Shown: positions 23,743 through 32,920 of the stretch, in pieces
How positions within the stretch are numbered: the first letter of the stretch is position 1
Layout: each line of letters begins with the position of its first letter
Assembly (NCBI RefSeq): GCF_004366035.1
Contig: NZ_SOEE01000006.1
Span: 1 to 64,000 of the forward strand
Direction of reading: 5' to 3'
Length of the DNA stretch: 64,000 bases
Source of the DNA: Cytobacillus oceanisediminis
GTDB lineage: Bacteria > Bacillota > Bacilli > Bacillales > Cytobacillaceae
The notes under the pieces: generated by a model
What the model was told of the DNA's origin: nothing
The model's database searches: none
Seen by the model: the letters and a program-made list of their open reading frames with translations, nothing else
Program-made: the position numbers and the translations under genes

Positions 23743-23939
23743 ATTTTTTAATCTTATCTCAAGCCGGATTTAATGCTGGCGATATTTTATTTCAGCTGTT
23801 GGCTTTTGCCTTTTTACTGACGATTCCAGCGATTATTGTCATTTTATTTTTTATTTTCAAGAGAAGAAACGACAGACTGAAGCGTGTGGAGGAAACAATC
23901 GATCATCTCCTTTTGAAAATGGAAGAGAAGAATAGGTAG
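23739..23939 (+). CDS. DUF4083-like small membrane protein
   Basis: 66 residues: GFNAGDILFQLLAFAFLLTI then a second half-span FFIFKRRN and a charged coiled tail RLKRVEETIDHLLLKMEEKN. This pattern resembles the DUF4083 family of Bacillaceae. AAAGGGG lies upstream within the previous gene. A hairpin with T-tract follows at 23975-24006. Role unknown. Confidence 0.7.
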   Translation: MNFLILSQAGFNAGDILFQLLAFAFLLTIPAIIVILFFIFKRRNDRLKRVEETIDHLLLKMEEKNR

Positions 23940-23974
23940 CAGGTGATTTAATGAAAAATGGCTTTACGAATGGC

Positions 23975-24006
23975 TGTGTACAGAAAGAAATCTGTACGCA
24001 TTTTTT
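23975..24006 (+). terminator. Terminator after DUF4083-like gene
   Basis: TGTGTACAG / CTGTACGCA stem with an 8-base loop and TTTTTT. Confidence 0.7.
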
Positions 24007-24312
24007 AGTTAGGCTGTATTGTGCTTTTAACTTAAACTTGAGTTTTAATACCTATTCCTCGAAAACACCGCTATTTTTCCGTGCTGATGCACTTTGCGCA
24101 TTCGGATAGAAAAAGTGGTAAACAGAGAAAGCTTGTAAAAGCTAAATCATCAATCTTTTATATCAGCTTTTTGTTAAGAAAAATGTAATAACTACATAAT
24201 GATTTGGTTAGAACCTTTGGTTACACTTATTATTCCCGGACTATGATGTAAAGAATAAAGAGTGCCTGGCTGGGATCGATACGTCCATTATTATAAAAAT
24301 TGGGGTGACAGA
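24007..24312. other. Leader of the histidine kinase gene
   Basis: About 300 bases without a gene. A possible -10 TATGAT lies at about 24242-24247, about 66 bases before the kinase start. No operator repeat recognised. Confidence 0.4.
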
Positions 24313-25419
24313 GTGTCCATAAAAAGACGTTTGCTTTTATCGAATATAGGGATGGTTCTGCTCCCTGTTGTCTTATTTTTAGTACTGGAAATGATTATTG
24401 GATATCTATTATTTTATCCTGTGAAAGGCGAGGTGGATCAGGGGGATCTTAATTTTTTTCGGTCGATTCGGATTTATTTGTTAGTTGGGGTGCTGGTCTT
24501 AACAAACGGGCTATTAACATTCCTTGTTTCCAAAAGCATTATTAAGCCGCTCCTAAAGCTAAAAAGTGCTGCTAACGATATCAGCAGAGGAAATTTGGAT
24601 ACAAAAATAGAGGTTTTCGGGGGAAAGGATGAGCTGAACGAATTGGCGATTGCATTTGAAATCATGCGCGGGAGATTGAAGGAAGCTGCTGACATACAAA
24701 AGCAATATGAAAAAAATCAGAAGGAATTGATTGCGAGTATCTCCCATGATTTAAAAACGCCGTTAACGAGCATTAAAGGTTATATCAGAGGAATATCAGA
24801 TGGTGTGGCCAATACACCAGAGAAAATGGAGCGATACATTTACACGATTGAAAAAACATCAGATGAAATGGAATCCTTAATCTCTGAGCTTTTATTATAT
24901 TCCAAGCTTGACGTGCCCAATGTGCCTTATGATATGAGGGAGCTGGATTTAGTGTCCTATTTTGATCATTATTTGGAGGAGCTGCGTTTTAATCTTGCGG
25001 GCCAAAATGTCACTCTAAGCCTTGAGTGTCAGCCGAATCAATCCTATCGGGTGCATGCGGACAGGGGGAAATTGAATCGCGTCGTTGCCAATATTGTTCA
25101 AAACAGCTTGAAATACATGAATGAGGAAAATAAAGAATTAATGATCAGGCTGTCGTCAAAAGCGGCGGAAGTCATAGTTGAAATTCAGGATAATGGAGCA
25201 GGTGTTTCAAAGGACGAGCTGCCCTATCTATTTGACCGTTTTTACCGTACAGATGTATCCCGAAACTCTGCTACAGGAGGGACCGGGCTGGGGCTGGCGA
25301 TCGTGAAAAAGATCATTGAAGGCCATGGGGGGGCCATTTGGGCAAGAGGAGGCATCGGACAGGGACTGAGTATATGTTTCACGTTAAAAAAGGGGGGTAA
25401 TGATTGGAAAGAATTTTAA
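24313..25419 (+). CDS. HAMP sensor histidine kinase
   Basis: About 368 residues with two membrane spans (roughly 7-30 and 52-77), a HAMP linker (IIKPLLKLKSAANDISRGNL) and the H-box ASISHDLKTPLTSIKGY (His near residue 146). The ATP-binding N (RVVANIVQNSLKY), G1 (DNGAGVSKDELPYLFDRFY) and G2 (GGTGLGLAIVKKI) boxes follow. The short extracytoplasmic loop suggests sensing in or at the membrane. The GTG at 24313 has GGGGTG five bases upstream; an in-frame start at 24262 has none. It overlaps the response regulator gene by 16 bases. The kinase-first order is less usual. Confidence 0.92.
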   Translation: MSIKRRLLLSNIGMVLLPVVLFLVLEMIIGYLLFYPVKGEVDQGDLNFFRSIRIYLLVGVLVLTNGLLTFLVSKSIIKPLLKLKSAANDISRGNLDTKIEVFGGKDELNELAIAFEIMRGRLKEAADIQKQYEKNQKELIASISHDLKTPLTSIKGYIRGISDGVANTPEKMERYIYTIEKTSDEMESLISELLLYSKLDVPNVPYDMRELDLVSYFDHYLEELRFNLAGQNVTLSLECQPNQSYRVHADRGKLNRVVANIVQNSLKYMNEENKELMIRLSSKAAEVIVEIQDNGAGVSKDELPYLFDRFYRTDVSRNSATGGTGLGLAIVKKIIEGHGGAIWARGGIGQGLSICFTLKKGGNDWKEF

Positions 25420-26093
25420 TTATAGAAGACGAGCTCAATATTGCCGAACTGGAACAGGATTACCTCGAACTGAATCATTATGAAGCCGATATTGCTGCAA
25501 CAGGGCAGGAAGGGCTGGAGCGATTAAAGGAGAACTCTTACCGGCTGGTTCTATTGGATCTGATGCTTCCGGATATGGACGGGTATGAAGTCTGCAGGCA
25601 AATCCGGGAGATATCAGAGATCCCTATTATTATGGTAACGGCCAAAAATGAGGATATTGATATGATTCGGGGATTGGGCCGCGGCGCAGACGATTATATC
25701 GCAAAGCCCTTTAATCCCAATCAATTAATTGCCAGGGTGAAGGCCTATATAGCAAGGTTTGATCGGCTGGTTTCCTGCGGACAAAACAAAAAAGAAGACA
25801 TGAGGATCAGGGGTTTGCAGATTCAGCCGGTGACCCGAAAAGTTATTGTGAACAGCCAGGAAAAATTGCTTACGGCCAAAGAGTTTGACCTGCTTCTATT
25901 TATGGCTTCTTCACCGAACCAGGTTTTCAGCAAAGAGCATCTGCTGGAGCAGGTGTGGGGATTTGATTTCTATGGGGATGTGACAACCGTTACGGTTCAT
26001 ATCAGAAGACTGAGGGAGAAAATTGAAAATGACCCATCCGAACCTGATTATATTGAAACAGTTTGGGGTGTGGGCTATCGATTTAAACGGTAA
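25404..26093 (+). CDS. OmpR/PhoB family response regulator
   Basis: 229 residues. The receiver domain has the acidic pair (IEDELN), phospho-acceptor Asp in LVLLDLMLPDMDGYEV (near residue 53), Thr in IIMVTAKN and Lys in DDYIAKPF. A C-terminal winged helix follows, with VFSKEHLLEQVWGFDFYGD and VTVHIRRLREKIE. The start codon is TTG with GGGGGG upstream, inside the kinase gene. It pairs with that kinase. Targets may include the membrane proteins at 26.5-27.6 kb, but this is not shown. Confidence 0.93.
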   Translation: MERILIIEDELNIAELEQDYLELNHYEADIAATGQEGLERLKENSYRLVLLDLMLPDMDGYEVCRQIREISEIPIIMVTAKNEDIDMIRGLGRGADDYIAKPFNPNQLIARVKAYIARFDRLVSCGQNKKEDMRIRGLQIQPVTRKVIVNSQEKLLTAKEFDLLLFMASSPNQVFSKEHLLEQVWGFDFYGDVTTVTVHIRRLREKIENDPSEPDYIETVWGVGYRFKR

Positions 26094-26124
26094 GAGCGTA
26101 TAGATTTCTATGCGTTCTTTTTTT
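26094..26124 (+). terminator. Terminator of the two-component operon
   Basis: GAGCGTATAG / CTATGCGTTC stem starting at the stop codon, followed by TTTTTTT. Confidence 0.8.
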
Positions 26125-26209
26125 ATTCCCGGATTTAATATTTTTGTAAGAAATTGATAAGAGTGATGTTAGAATCCCTGCTTAGAATAGGTTTTGTAAA
26201 GGAAATCTG

Positions 26210-26459
26210 GTCGCTTGAGCGCATCATGACTCCGAAAATTCGAGGAGAAGGCCGAAAATGGTCAGCATGAATGCTTCATGAAGCCCAAAAATCGAGGAGA
26301 GCCGAATCAGGTCGGCATGAATGCTTCATGAAGTCGAAATTTCGAGGAGAAGACCGAAAATGCCATGAAAGCACCATGAAGCCCAAAATTCAAGAACAGG
26401 GCTGAAATGGTCGCCATGAACGCATCATGAAGTTTAACATTCAGGAGAAAGAGCTGGGA
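26210..26459. repeat. 50-51-bp periodic degenerate array, five units
   Basis: Units begin at GTCG/GTCA anchors 26210, 26261, 26311, about 26360 and 26410. The consensus contains GTCGGCATGAATGCTTCATG and CGAGGAGAAGRCCGAAAATG. The CATGAA-TGC-TTCATG part is a small palindrome in two units. The last unit runs into the ribosome site of the next gene. Confidence 0.85.
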
Positions 26460-26468
26460 GGGAACGAA

Positions 26469-27095
26469 ATGAAGGAGAACCTGCCAAGGAGGACCTTGGC
26501 TGAAAATATTTATATAGGTCTGGGCGCAATGTATCTGGGCTGCCTGCTGGTGCAATTTCTACTGGCGGGCTTGTCAATCTTTGAAGATCCGTCCAAGTGG
26601 GCCGCCCATAAACTCTTTGTGCATATGTTTGGCTATGCCATTCCAGTGCTGATGATCATAACTGCACTGGCAGGAAGATTTTTCAAGTTGATCTATAAGG
26701 AGATCATGGTCATTTTCCTGCTGCTGTTTGCCATGTACTTCACCGCAAACATGGGCTGGAGAATCGGCTGGCTGGGTGCTTTTCATCCGATTGCGGGGGT
26801 ATTACTGCTAGGGGCAGGCACGGCAGCGGTTCGGAAGGTCTTGAAGGGGCCACGGGAGGCAGGCCGCTCAAAAGAAAAGAACAAGGGGATGCTGATTTGG
26901 GCATTGGCAGGGGCAGCCGGCGGATTAACGGCAGGTGTCATTTTGTCCAATTTAATCGGGATTCTTGGCCAGACTTTATTCGATAAACCAATGGGCATTA
27001 AATTTCTGCCGTTCTATCTGGCTGCATGCTCCGCAGTGCTTCTGCCGGCTTGGCAGTTAAAAAAGAGACGCAAAATGGAGGAGGAAAAGGAATGA
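26469..27095 (+). CDS. Four- to six-span membrane protein, DUF6220-like
   Basis: 208 residues with hydrophobic segments at about 13-37, 48-66, 70-88, 95-112, 138-160 and 176-195. AGLSIFEDPSKWAAHKLFVH resembles the DUF6220 family. The ATG at 26469 has GGGAGG upstream; an earlier in-frame ATG lies inside the repeat array. Its stop overlaps the next gene's start (ATGA), so the two membrane proteins are probably produced together and may form a complex. Function unknown. Confidence 0.75.
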   Translation: MKENLPRRTLAENIYIGLGAMYLGCLLVQFLLAGLSIFEDPSKWAAHKLFVHMFGYAIPVLMIITALAGRFFKLIYKEIMVIFLLLFAMYFTANMGWRIGWLGAFHPIAGVLLLGAGTAAVRKVLKGPREAGRSKEKNKGMLIWALAGAAGGLTAGVILSNLIGILGQTLFDKPMGIKFLPFYLAACSAVLLPAWQLKKRRKMEEEKE

Positions 27096-27592
27096 AACAA
27101 AAACTGACATTTTTCTTTATGGCTGCGTATTTATGGATCACTTTCATTATGCTGGGTGCCTTTGTCTTGGAGGTGTTCATGGTTTATCCGAATATCTTTC
27201 ATAAAATCCCGGAATCGTTTGATGTATCGATGAATTTTATGGAGGCCGCAAGTCCCCATACCTTTTTCCCGCCGCTCGGGTTTGCGAGCTGGGTCGCTGG
27301 GGGTGGGGCGCTGCTCCTGGTCTGGAAAATGAAATCTGCCCGAAACTGGGTTCTGGGAAGTATCCTTGTCATGATTCTGCTTGGTGTCATATCCATTGTG
27401 TTTGAATGGCCGAGGAACGAAATTATGTTTATTGAGGGGCAGAGTGTCCATTCAGTGGAATTTCTGAAACAGACAGCGCGTGAATTTCTGATGATCAATT
27501 GGATAAGGGTTGCATGCAACACGTTCGGGGCAATCATGGTGTTTGCAGGATTTTTAAAATTTTATCAGTGCAGATTGCGTCATAGTGAGTAG
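27092..27592 (+). CDS. Four-span membrane protein
   Basis: 166 residues with spans at about 8-28, 60-80, 88-108 and 137-157. Conserved-looking features are an extracellular EVFMVYPNIFHKIPESFD and EWPRNEIMFIEGQ, the latter a motif seen in small DUF1772-like membrane proteins. GGAGGAGG precedes the ATG at 27092. It is coupled to the previous gene by ATGA overlap and closed by a strong terminator. No function assigned. Confidence 0.75.
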   Translation: MKQKLTFFFMAAYLWITFIMLGAFVLEVFMVYPNIFHKIPESFDVSMNFMEAASPHTFFPPLGFASWVAGGGALLLVWKMKSARNWVLGSILVMILLGVISIVFEWPRNEIMFIEGQSVHSVEFLKQTAREFLMINWIRVACNTFGAIMVFAGFLKFYQCRLRHSE

Positions 27593-27601
27593 GCAAATGA
27601 A

Positions 27602-27626
27602 AAGGGACAGGCGGGGCCTGTCCCTT
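27602..27626. terminator. Bidirectional terminator AAGGGACAGGC / GCCTGTCCCTT
   Basis: Perfect 11-bp stem with a 3-base loop between converging genes. Confidence 0.85.
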
Positions 27627-27667
27627 CTAATGTAATCTGGAGAAGGCAATGAGTGTCTGGGTATAGA

Positions 27668-29635
27668 TTATTTCCCTGCCCCTGGACCAACCCGGCGTGT
27701 AATAGTATCTTTTTTGGCGGGATCTGTTTCAGATGTACTAGTAAATGTAAGGTTTGTTGGAACAGGCTTGTTTTTTGGAATTTTCACGTAAACTGGAACT
27801 TCCACGGTTTCGCCGGCTTGCACCTCAATGACATTATGCTCGAGCATAAGCTCCCATCCAGCTTCGGTATTTGCATCGAGGCGGATAAGTTCCGCTGCAT
27901 TGCCCGTATTGGTTACCTTAAAGTAATAGGCTGCAACCCTGCCAGGAGCGGCAAATTGGACTTTGCTGTTTTCTGCAGCAACTCCTCTTGTAAACAAGCC
28001 GGAGTCATCCATATGTCGTACAGCGACTCGATAGGAGAGTGCCCCTTGATCATCGAGCTTTTTATTTAAAATGTAAAAGTGAAGCCGATTATGCTCGTCC
28101 TTATATTCGCTGACAACACCATCAGCAGTACCTGCCTTAAAGAGGGAATCGGAAAGCTGCCTATAATCACCTTTGGAATACATGGCTTCTGTTCCGTCAG
28201 GACGTTTAAAGTCAACCTGGTTAATGTCTTCGGCATGTGAGTCGATGACCCAAATGTTTGGTGCTGCTTCAGTATTTTTTGTCTTTGCAAGAAGAACGCC
28301 GGAATCTGGAGTGAAAGAGTCGAATCCTACTCGGTCAACAACTTCAACAGTATAGTTGTTATACCATTTTTCCCCGCGCTGCATATCAGCACGCCAGTCG
28401 TCCTCAAGCGAGTTTTTCGGAGTCAGATCCTCCATGCTGATGTTAATGCCATTAAGTGCATTACGGCCAAATTTTTCCCCGGCTGGCACGGCACGTGCAA
28501 GGATATCTGCAAACACAGGCCCGGATTCTGACAATTCTTCCCGGCTGATGTTCAGATACTGGTCTTCAGATAAGAAGCCTTGCTTGATTTTGTTCCGGAG
28601 CATATGATGGGACGGCGCTGACCCGCCTAGAGTAGGGAGTACCATCCAGCGTGTATGCGGCCCTGCAGGCCCATTAAAGCTTCCGCGGCTCATTAATTCC
28701 CAAGGTCCGGAATAAGAGCGGGAAACAGGCTTTCCATATGGATTGTTATAGTTATCCCCTAAGTTCATAATATGGCCAAATTCATGAGCGAAGGTGCCCA
28801 TTCCATCATTTTCGCCTTGGATCGAAACCCCACGGCTGGCACTTGACCAGATGCTTTTCGCAGCAAGCCAGGAAGTCCAAGGAACATAGCGTGTATTGGC
28901 GGAATTGGGGAACCCTTCAAAAGGCGGGCCAAATTCCTTTGCTACATCTTCAGGTGTCTGGAACATCATTTCCCCAAACTCCTGCCAGACACCTGACTCA
29001 TCATATCCGGCATGCAGGATGAAGGTGAAATCATAATCCTTGCCTGAAGCTGCCATATCAGCTTTTGCTTTTTCCATAGCTTCAGTTCTTAAGCTTTTTG
29101 CCTCGTACTCTTTTGGCATATTTGCTTGCTGTCCAAACTCGTTTAGTCCGTATTGGAATTCATTATGATCCATCCGATAAGTTCCAAATGAATCCAGTTC
29201 CACAGCCCATTTGCCATATGAATTTTCTCTCCAATATTCATTAATCGTCCGATAATGATTAAGTGGCTGGGGCTTGTTCAGGAAATCCACCCAAAACTGG
29301 CCGATTTCATCCCGTGGAATATTTCCGGTGCCAATGGGGTTGCCTGCCACTTCAGAACCTTCAGGCTGACTTAAAATAAACTCCCGGTCAGGGAAATCGA
29401 CAATAACAAGTGCTCCCCTTAATACTCTTTCAGGCTCAATATCAGCCGTGCGCCAGTCAATTCCCGGAACGGGCCGGTAATCTTCCCAGGCCATATTTTC
29501 AGGAAGCTCCCATGACTGCGCATCTGCAGGATCCGGGAAATCTTCGAGACCTGGCTTTTCTGCATATGCTGCAGAAGAGACTGTCAGTAAAAGAAATGTA
29601 ACCATCAAGATAAAAGACTTTTTCAATTGCTTCAA
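27668..29635 (-). CDS. Secreted M6 (immune inhibitor A-like) metalloprotease
   Basis: 655 residues. A signal peptide MKQLKKSFILMVTFLLLTVS ends at AYA-EK. The zinc site is HEFGHIMNLGDNY (HExxHxxxLGD, near residue 285), followed by a Met-turn-like WELMSRGSF. The C-terminal 90 residues (APGRVAAYYFKVTNTGNAAE onward) resemble a NEW3/CARDB-type bacterial Ig domain. It is shorter than B. cereus InhA (about 800). M6 enzymes degrade host or environmental proteins. A perfect Spo0A box lies about 135 bases upstream of the start. A single gene, probably expressed in transition phase. Confidence 0.92.
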   Translation of the reverse strand: MKQLKKSFILMVTFLLLTVSSAAYAEKPGLEDFPDPADAQSWELPENMAWEDYRPVPGIDWRTADIEPERVLRGALVIVDFPDREFILSQPEGSEVAGNPIGTGNIPRDEIGQFWVDFLNKPQPLNHYRTINEYWRENSYGKWAVELDSFGTYRMDHNEFQYGLNEFGQQANMPKEYEAKSLRTEAMEKAKADMAASGKDYDFTFILHAGYDESGVWQEFGEMMFQTPEDVAKEFGPPFEGFPNSANTRYVPWTSWLAAKSIWSSASRGVSIQGENDGMGTFAHEFGHIMNLGDNYNNPYGKPVSRSYSGPWELMSRGSFNGPAGPHTRWMVLPTLGGSAPSHHMLRNKIKQGFLSEDQYLNISREELSESGPVFADILARAVPAGEKFGRNALNGINISMEDLTPKNSLEDDWRADMQRGEKWYNNYTVEVVDRVGFDSFTPDSGVLLAKTKNTEAAPNIWVIDSHAEDINQVDFKRPDGTEAMYSKGDYRQLSDSLFKAGTADGVVSEYKDEHNRLHFYILNKKLDDQGALSYRVAVRHMDDSGLFTRGVAAENSKVQFAAPGRVAAYYFKVTNTGNAAELIRLDANTEAGWELMLEHNVIEVQAGETVEVPVYVKIPKNKPVPTNLTFTSTSETDPAKKDTITRRVGPGAGK

Positions 29636-29931
29636 CTTATTTCGCCTCCCTTAATTCTAGTATTCTGGTAAATTATACAATTTTATTTCGTTATTAAAAA
29701 TATAAAATATTTAAAATATTCAAAATGATATAGAAGTCCTAATAATGATACCTGTCATCTCCCGACATTTGTCGAAAATATCCCGATGCGTGCAGTGGTA
29801 TCCTTTAATTAATAGAGTTGCTAACCTAAAAATGGCGGGGAAGAATTTAGAAGTTTTACATAGGAAAGAAGGATTGATGACAATTTGGTTGAAGGAATAG
29901 TATAGTCTTTGATAAAAACTGGAGGGACAAG
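29636..29931. other. Divergent regulatory region, protease / acetyltransferase
   Basis: Nearly 300 bases with no gene. It contains the Spo0A box at 29768-29777 and AT-rich sequence near the protease start. Confidence 0.5.
29768..29777 (+). promoter_or_regulatory. Perfect Spo0A box TTTGTCGAAA
   Basis: It matches the 0A consensus TTTGTCGAA. The preceding CGACA makes an overlapping inverted half-site (CGACA-TT-TGTCG). It lies between the divergent protease and GNAT genes, so either could be the target. Confidence 0.6.
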
Positions 29932-30372
29932 ATGAAATTAACAATCCTTTGCACGATGCCAGATGCTGGCATATTAAGTGGAATCATAGAACTTCATAAA
30001 AACATATTCGGTGATTCTGAAGGTTTGGTGAGCAAAATGAAAAGCAAACCCCAATTGCTGGTACTGGCGGCTGTGGATGGAGAAAAGATGATCGGGTATA
30101 AAATGGGGTATGCCATTGATGAGGTTACGTTTTATAGCTGGCTGGGCGGAGTGGCCCCTGATTACAGGAAAAACGGTGTTGCTTCCATGCTGATGGAAAA
30201 GCAGCATGAATACCTAAAAGAAACGGGATATAAAGTGGTTAGGACGAAGACAATGAATATATGGCGAAGCATGCTGATTTTAAATATTAAGCATGGATTT
30301 GATGTGATTGAAACTTATACGGATGTAAAAGGATTGCATAAGATAGTACTGGAGAAACGATTACATAACTGA
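29932..30372 (+). CDS. GNAT N-acetyltransferase
   Basis: 146 residues with the GNAT core: LLVLAAVDGEKMIGYKMGY (strands 2-3), WLGGVAPDYRKNGVASMLME (strand 4 and acetyl-CoA loop RKNGVA) and FDVIETYTDVKGLHKIVLEK (strand 5 to the end). CTGGAGGG precedes the ATG. Acceptor unknown. It is followed by a terminator whose stem begins at the stop codon. Confidence 0.87.
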   Translation: MKLTILCTMPDAGILSGIIELHKNIFGDSEGLVSKMKSKPQLLVLAAVDGEKMIGYKMGYAIDEVTFYSWLGGVAPDYRKNGVASMLMEKQHEYLKETGYKVVRTKTMNIWRSMLILNIKHGFDVIETYTDVKGLHKIVLEKRLHN

Positions 30373-30400
30373 GGCTGCCGAAAATGGGCAGCCTTTATTT
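30373..30400 (+). terminator. Terminator after GNAT gene
   Basis: GGCTGCC / GGCAGCC perfect 7-bp stem and a TTTATTTG tail. Confidence 0.75.
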
Positions 30401-30507
30401 GTTTGTTCACGAAAGTTTGATAATTTCTATTCATCCCGTCTTTTTAATGGGTAATCGAATGTGGGGGATTGTTCCCTTTGTGCTTGCTGGGAATTTGTTT
30501 GTGAACA

Positions 30508-30735
30508 TCACGCATCGGATGGAATGCTATCCTTCGCAACGAGCAATTGTTCTTAAATGGCATTAATTGAGTGAAATCGTTTCTTTTCAATGAGAAATTG
30601 ATTATGAGCGGCACTAATCGAGCTGAATAGTTCTCCTTAAATAGAAAACTGACAACGAACGGCACTAAATAAACCGAATGGTTCCCTTAAATTAGCCAAC
30701 CGACATTAAGCGGTCTTAATAATCATGCTTAATCC
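30508..30735. repeat. 51-bp periodic array downstream of ger operon
   Basis: Units start at 30559, 30610, 30661 and 30712 (exactly 51 bp), with a weaker one at 30508. The typical unit opens GGCACTAATCGAGCTGAATA and continues GTTCTCCTTAAATAG. The same phrase and period occur at 34434-34590, on the other side of the ger operon. Confidence 0.88.
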
Positions 30736-30771
30736 CCCCCTGACCAGAAAAAGGCCAGGTATACTGTCCCA

Positions 30772-31854
30772 TCAGGTTGTTCTTAAATACCCTTCATTTT
30801 GAATGTCTATCTGAAATTGGATATCAGATTTCAAATTTGGATAGTAAACGGACCGCCAGTTTTTTAGCTCGTTCCGGTCGATTTTAGTACGATACAATTG
30901 TCCTAAGCCCAGAATATCTGCTTCGCTTTCCTGGAGATTGGCTAACATGCTGCTGAATCGACTTGACAGGAGATGGCTCAATTCTTTTTTGATCATATCA
31001 CTTGATGTTTTGCCCCTTGTCTCGAGGACGACAACCTTTAGATTTATTCGGCTCTGCAATACTGGCTGTTTATCAGTCAAGTCAGTATGGTGGTTCATGG
31101 AGTTGCCGATGATCATGACACTTGCGTGATTCAGAACTTCAATTTGTCCATGGGTGCTTTCATCGTTAAAGGCATTGAATAGCAGGGTTTCGTCATTGCT
31201 GATCTGCTCCACCATCTTACCATTTTTAATTACGGCAGAGCCTACTTGTTCGTAAGTTGTCGTATCTCCCGTAACAATCAGGGGGATGGCCACATCGCGT
31301 GTATAGGAATGGATGCTGCGGTAAACTTCCCATATTCTTGTAAGGGCAATTTCCGGGTTCCAGCCTGCGTTTTTTTCGAAATAATCGAACATGTTGGTTC
31401 CTTTAAGATTCTTTGATTCTGATAGTTTGGAAAAAAACTCATCCATATTCTGGTCACAAATCGTGACGAGTGCTTTTGAGGAAACTTCCCGTGATCTCAT
31501 GAAACCGGCGATGATGTCTTTCATGCCTTCCTCCGCTGTTTTCCGCTCAATCATGATTACTTTTACATGAAGCAGGTCAACGCTGGTCTCCATGTTTCGG
31601 CTGATGACATCGACCGCGTGGGAAATGGTCTCCCCTGTAGCGGATACTATCTTTACTTCCATAGACCCTTCCACAGGCTCAGGAATTTTTAGAAAAACCT
31701 TGTATTGATCGTCTTCAATGGTGGAAATGCCAAGGACAACAGGAAGTGTCCGATGATTGATATCCCTAATGTCCCAGCATCCAGTTAAAATCATCACTGT
31801 CAAAAGCAGACAGACGGTAATAGGGGCTTTAGATTTTAGATTATATGGATTCAT
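30772..31854 (-). CDS. Germinant receptor lipoprotein, Ger(x)C
   Basis: 360 residues with a lipoprotein signal ending at lipobox LTGCWD. The mature N terminus RDINHRTLPVVLGIS and the VKVIMIERKTAEEGMKDIIAG and RTKIDRNELKNWRSVYYPN segments are typical of GerAC-type C subunits. It acts on the outer face of the spore inner membrane with the A and B subunits. ATG 31854 follows AAGGAAGGG. It is the last gene of the operon and overlaps gerXB by about 14 bases. Confidence 0.93.
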   Translation of the reverse strand: MNPYNLKSKAPITVCLLLTVMILTGCWDIRDINHRTLPVVLGISTIEDDQYKVFLKIPEPVEGSMEVKIVSATGETISHAVDVISRNMETSVDLLHVKVIMIERKTAEEGMKDIIAGFMRSREVSSKALVTICDQNMDEFFSKLSESKNLKGTNMFDYFEKNAGWNPEIALTRIWEVYRSIHSYTRDVAIPLIVTGDTTTYEQVGSAVIKNGKMVEQISNDETLLFNAFNDESTHGQIEVLNHASVMIIGNSMNHHTDLTDKQPVLQSRINLKVVVLETRGKTSSDMIKKELSHLLSSRFSSMLANLQESEADILGLGQLYRTKIDRNELKNWRSVYYPNLKSDIQFQIDIQNEGYLRTT

Positions 31855-32920
31855 CAATACCCTTCCTTTTCATGCAGCGTCCAAAGAAAAAGAGTGAAAA
31901 TGGAATGGCTATCAAAATATAGAACCTGAGAAACGTATTCCACCAAAATAATTTCTCGACATCTTTCCAGTCCGGAATAAAAAAGCAGGCAATATAGACT
32001 GCAGCGGCCAGCGCGAGCAATAATTTGACCGGTTTAATGGAAGGAAGGTAATGACTTAAGATTCGGATTGCTTTCCAGGACACAAGGGCAAGGTAAAGCA
32101 TGATAAAGGAGATGAGGCTCAGCAGAAAGAACATTGTGACCCTGTCGAACATCAGCCAATTAATATTGATGGCGTCCACGGCCACAACATATGGAAGGAA
32201 GGTTGTGGCTGATGTGGCCTGACCAAAAGTCAGAACCGGAATATAGACTGAAAAAAGGAAAAAGGGAATAAGGAAGGCGGCGGCCCATAATATATATTTT
32301 CTGTCATAGGAGAAATAAGGCTGAACAAAGCCGAGAAACAGAAAGCCTCCGGAGAAAGCAAAAAAGCTTTCCAAATAAGTTCGTTTTATAATGAATCCGA
32401 GATCTGCATCTAAAGGAACCACGTACCTCCAATCCACGTTTTGAAAAGAAGTGAAGAAAATAAAGATAATGATGGGAAGAAATAAAAGGGATAGAAGAAG
32501 TCCGGTGCGAAAAATGGTTTCGACTCCTTTGGCTGCTATATAGGTCGAAATGGATATCAATAAAAGCATGATGGCCCATAAAGGGGTCTTTGATAAAAAG
32601 ACGATGGTAATGATTTCGGCATAAGCCCGGAGCGTTATCAATAAAATCATACTGAAATATAAGAAAACCGGGGCAATAAAAAGGATAGCTGTCCCTTTTC
32701 CGATTCCCGCATAGATGCGAATGATGTCTTTTTTCGGAAAATAGCTTAGTCCCTTCATATAAATATTAATAAAAATGAAGTGAATGACCACTCCTAACAG
32801 AACAGGAAGCCAATGGCCCTGCTCTGTACTTGAAATCACATTGCCCGGATACATAAAAAAAATAAGACCCAAATGACTGATGACATACATCAGCATGACA
32901 TGCAAACTTTTATCCGCCAT
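31841..32920 (-). CDS. Germinant receptor permease-like subunit, GerAB/ArcD/ProY type
   Basis: About 359 residues with ten membrane spans, related to amino-acid permeases of the APC superfamily (LSTYIAAKGVETIFRTG-like central region). In GerA receptors this B subunit forms the germinant-binding pocket. ATG 32920 is chosen because AAAGGGG is well spaced from it and only one base from the in-frame ATG at 32929. It overlaps gerXA by 11 bases. The ligand cannot be predicted. Confidence 0.92.
   Translation of the reverse strand: MADKSLHVMLMYVISHLGLIFFMYPGNVISSTEQGHWLPVLLGVVIHFIFINIYMKGLSYFPKKDIIRIYAGIGKGTAILFIAPVFLYFSMILLITLRAYAEIITIVFLSKTPLWAIMLLLISISTYIAAKGVETIFRTGLLLSLLFLPIIIFIFFTSFQNVDWRYVVPLDADLGFIIKRTYLESFFAFSGGFLFLGFVQPYFSYDRKYILWAAAFLIPFFLFSVYIPVLTFGQATSATTFLPYVVAVDAININWLMFDRVTMFFLLSLISFIMLYLALVSWKAIRILSHYLPSIKPVKLLLALAAAVYIACFFIPDWKDVEKLFWWNTFLRFYILIAIPFSLFFFGRCMKRKGIDESI

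Noticed and set aside
23951..24130. Plus-strand small ORF starting MKNGFTNGCVQK
   Set aside because: It runs through the terminator of the preceding gene and its composition does not look like a protein.
26307..26555. 82-residue minus-strand reading frame with internal repeats (LHEAFM / LHGAFM)
   Set aside because: It is a by-product of the 50-51-bp DNA array; no ribosome site and no consistent frame over all units.
30384..30566. 60-residue frame after the GNAT gene
   Set aside because: Overlaps a terminator and the 51-bp array; no ribosome site.
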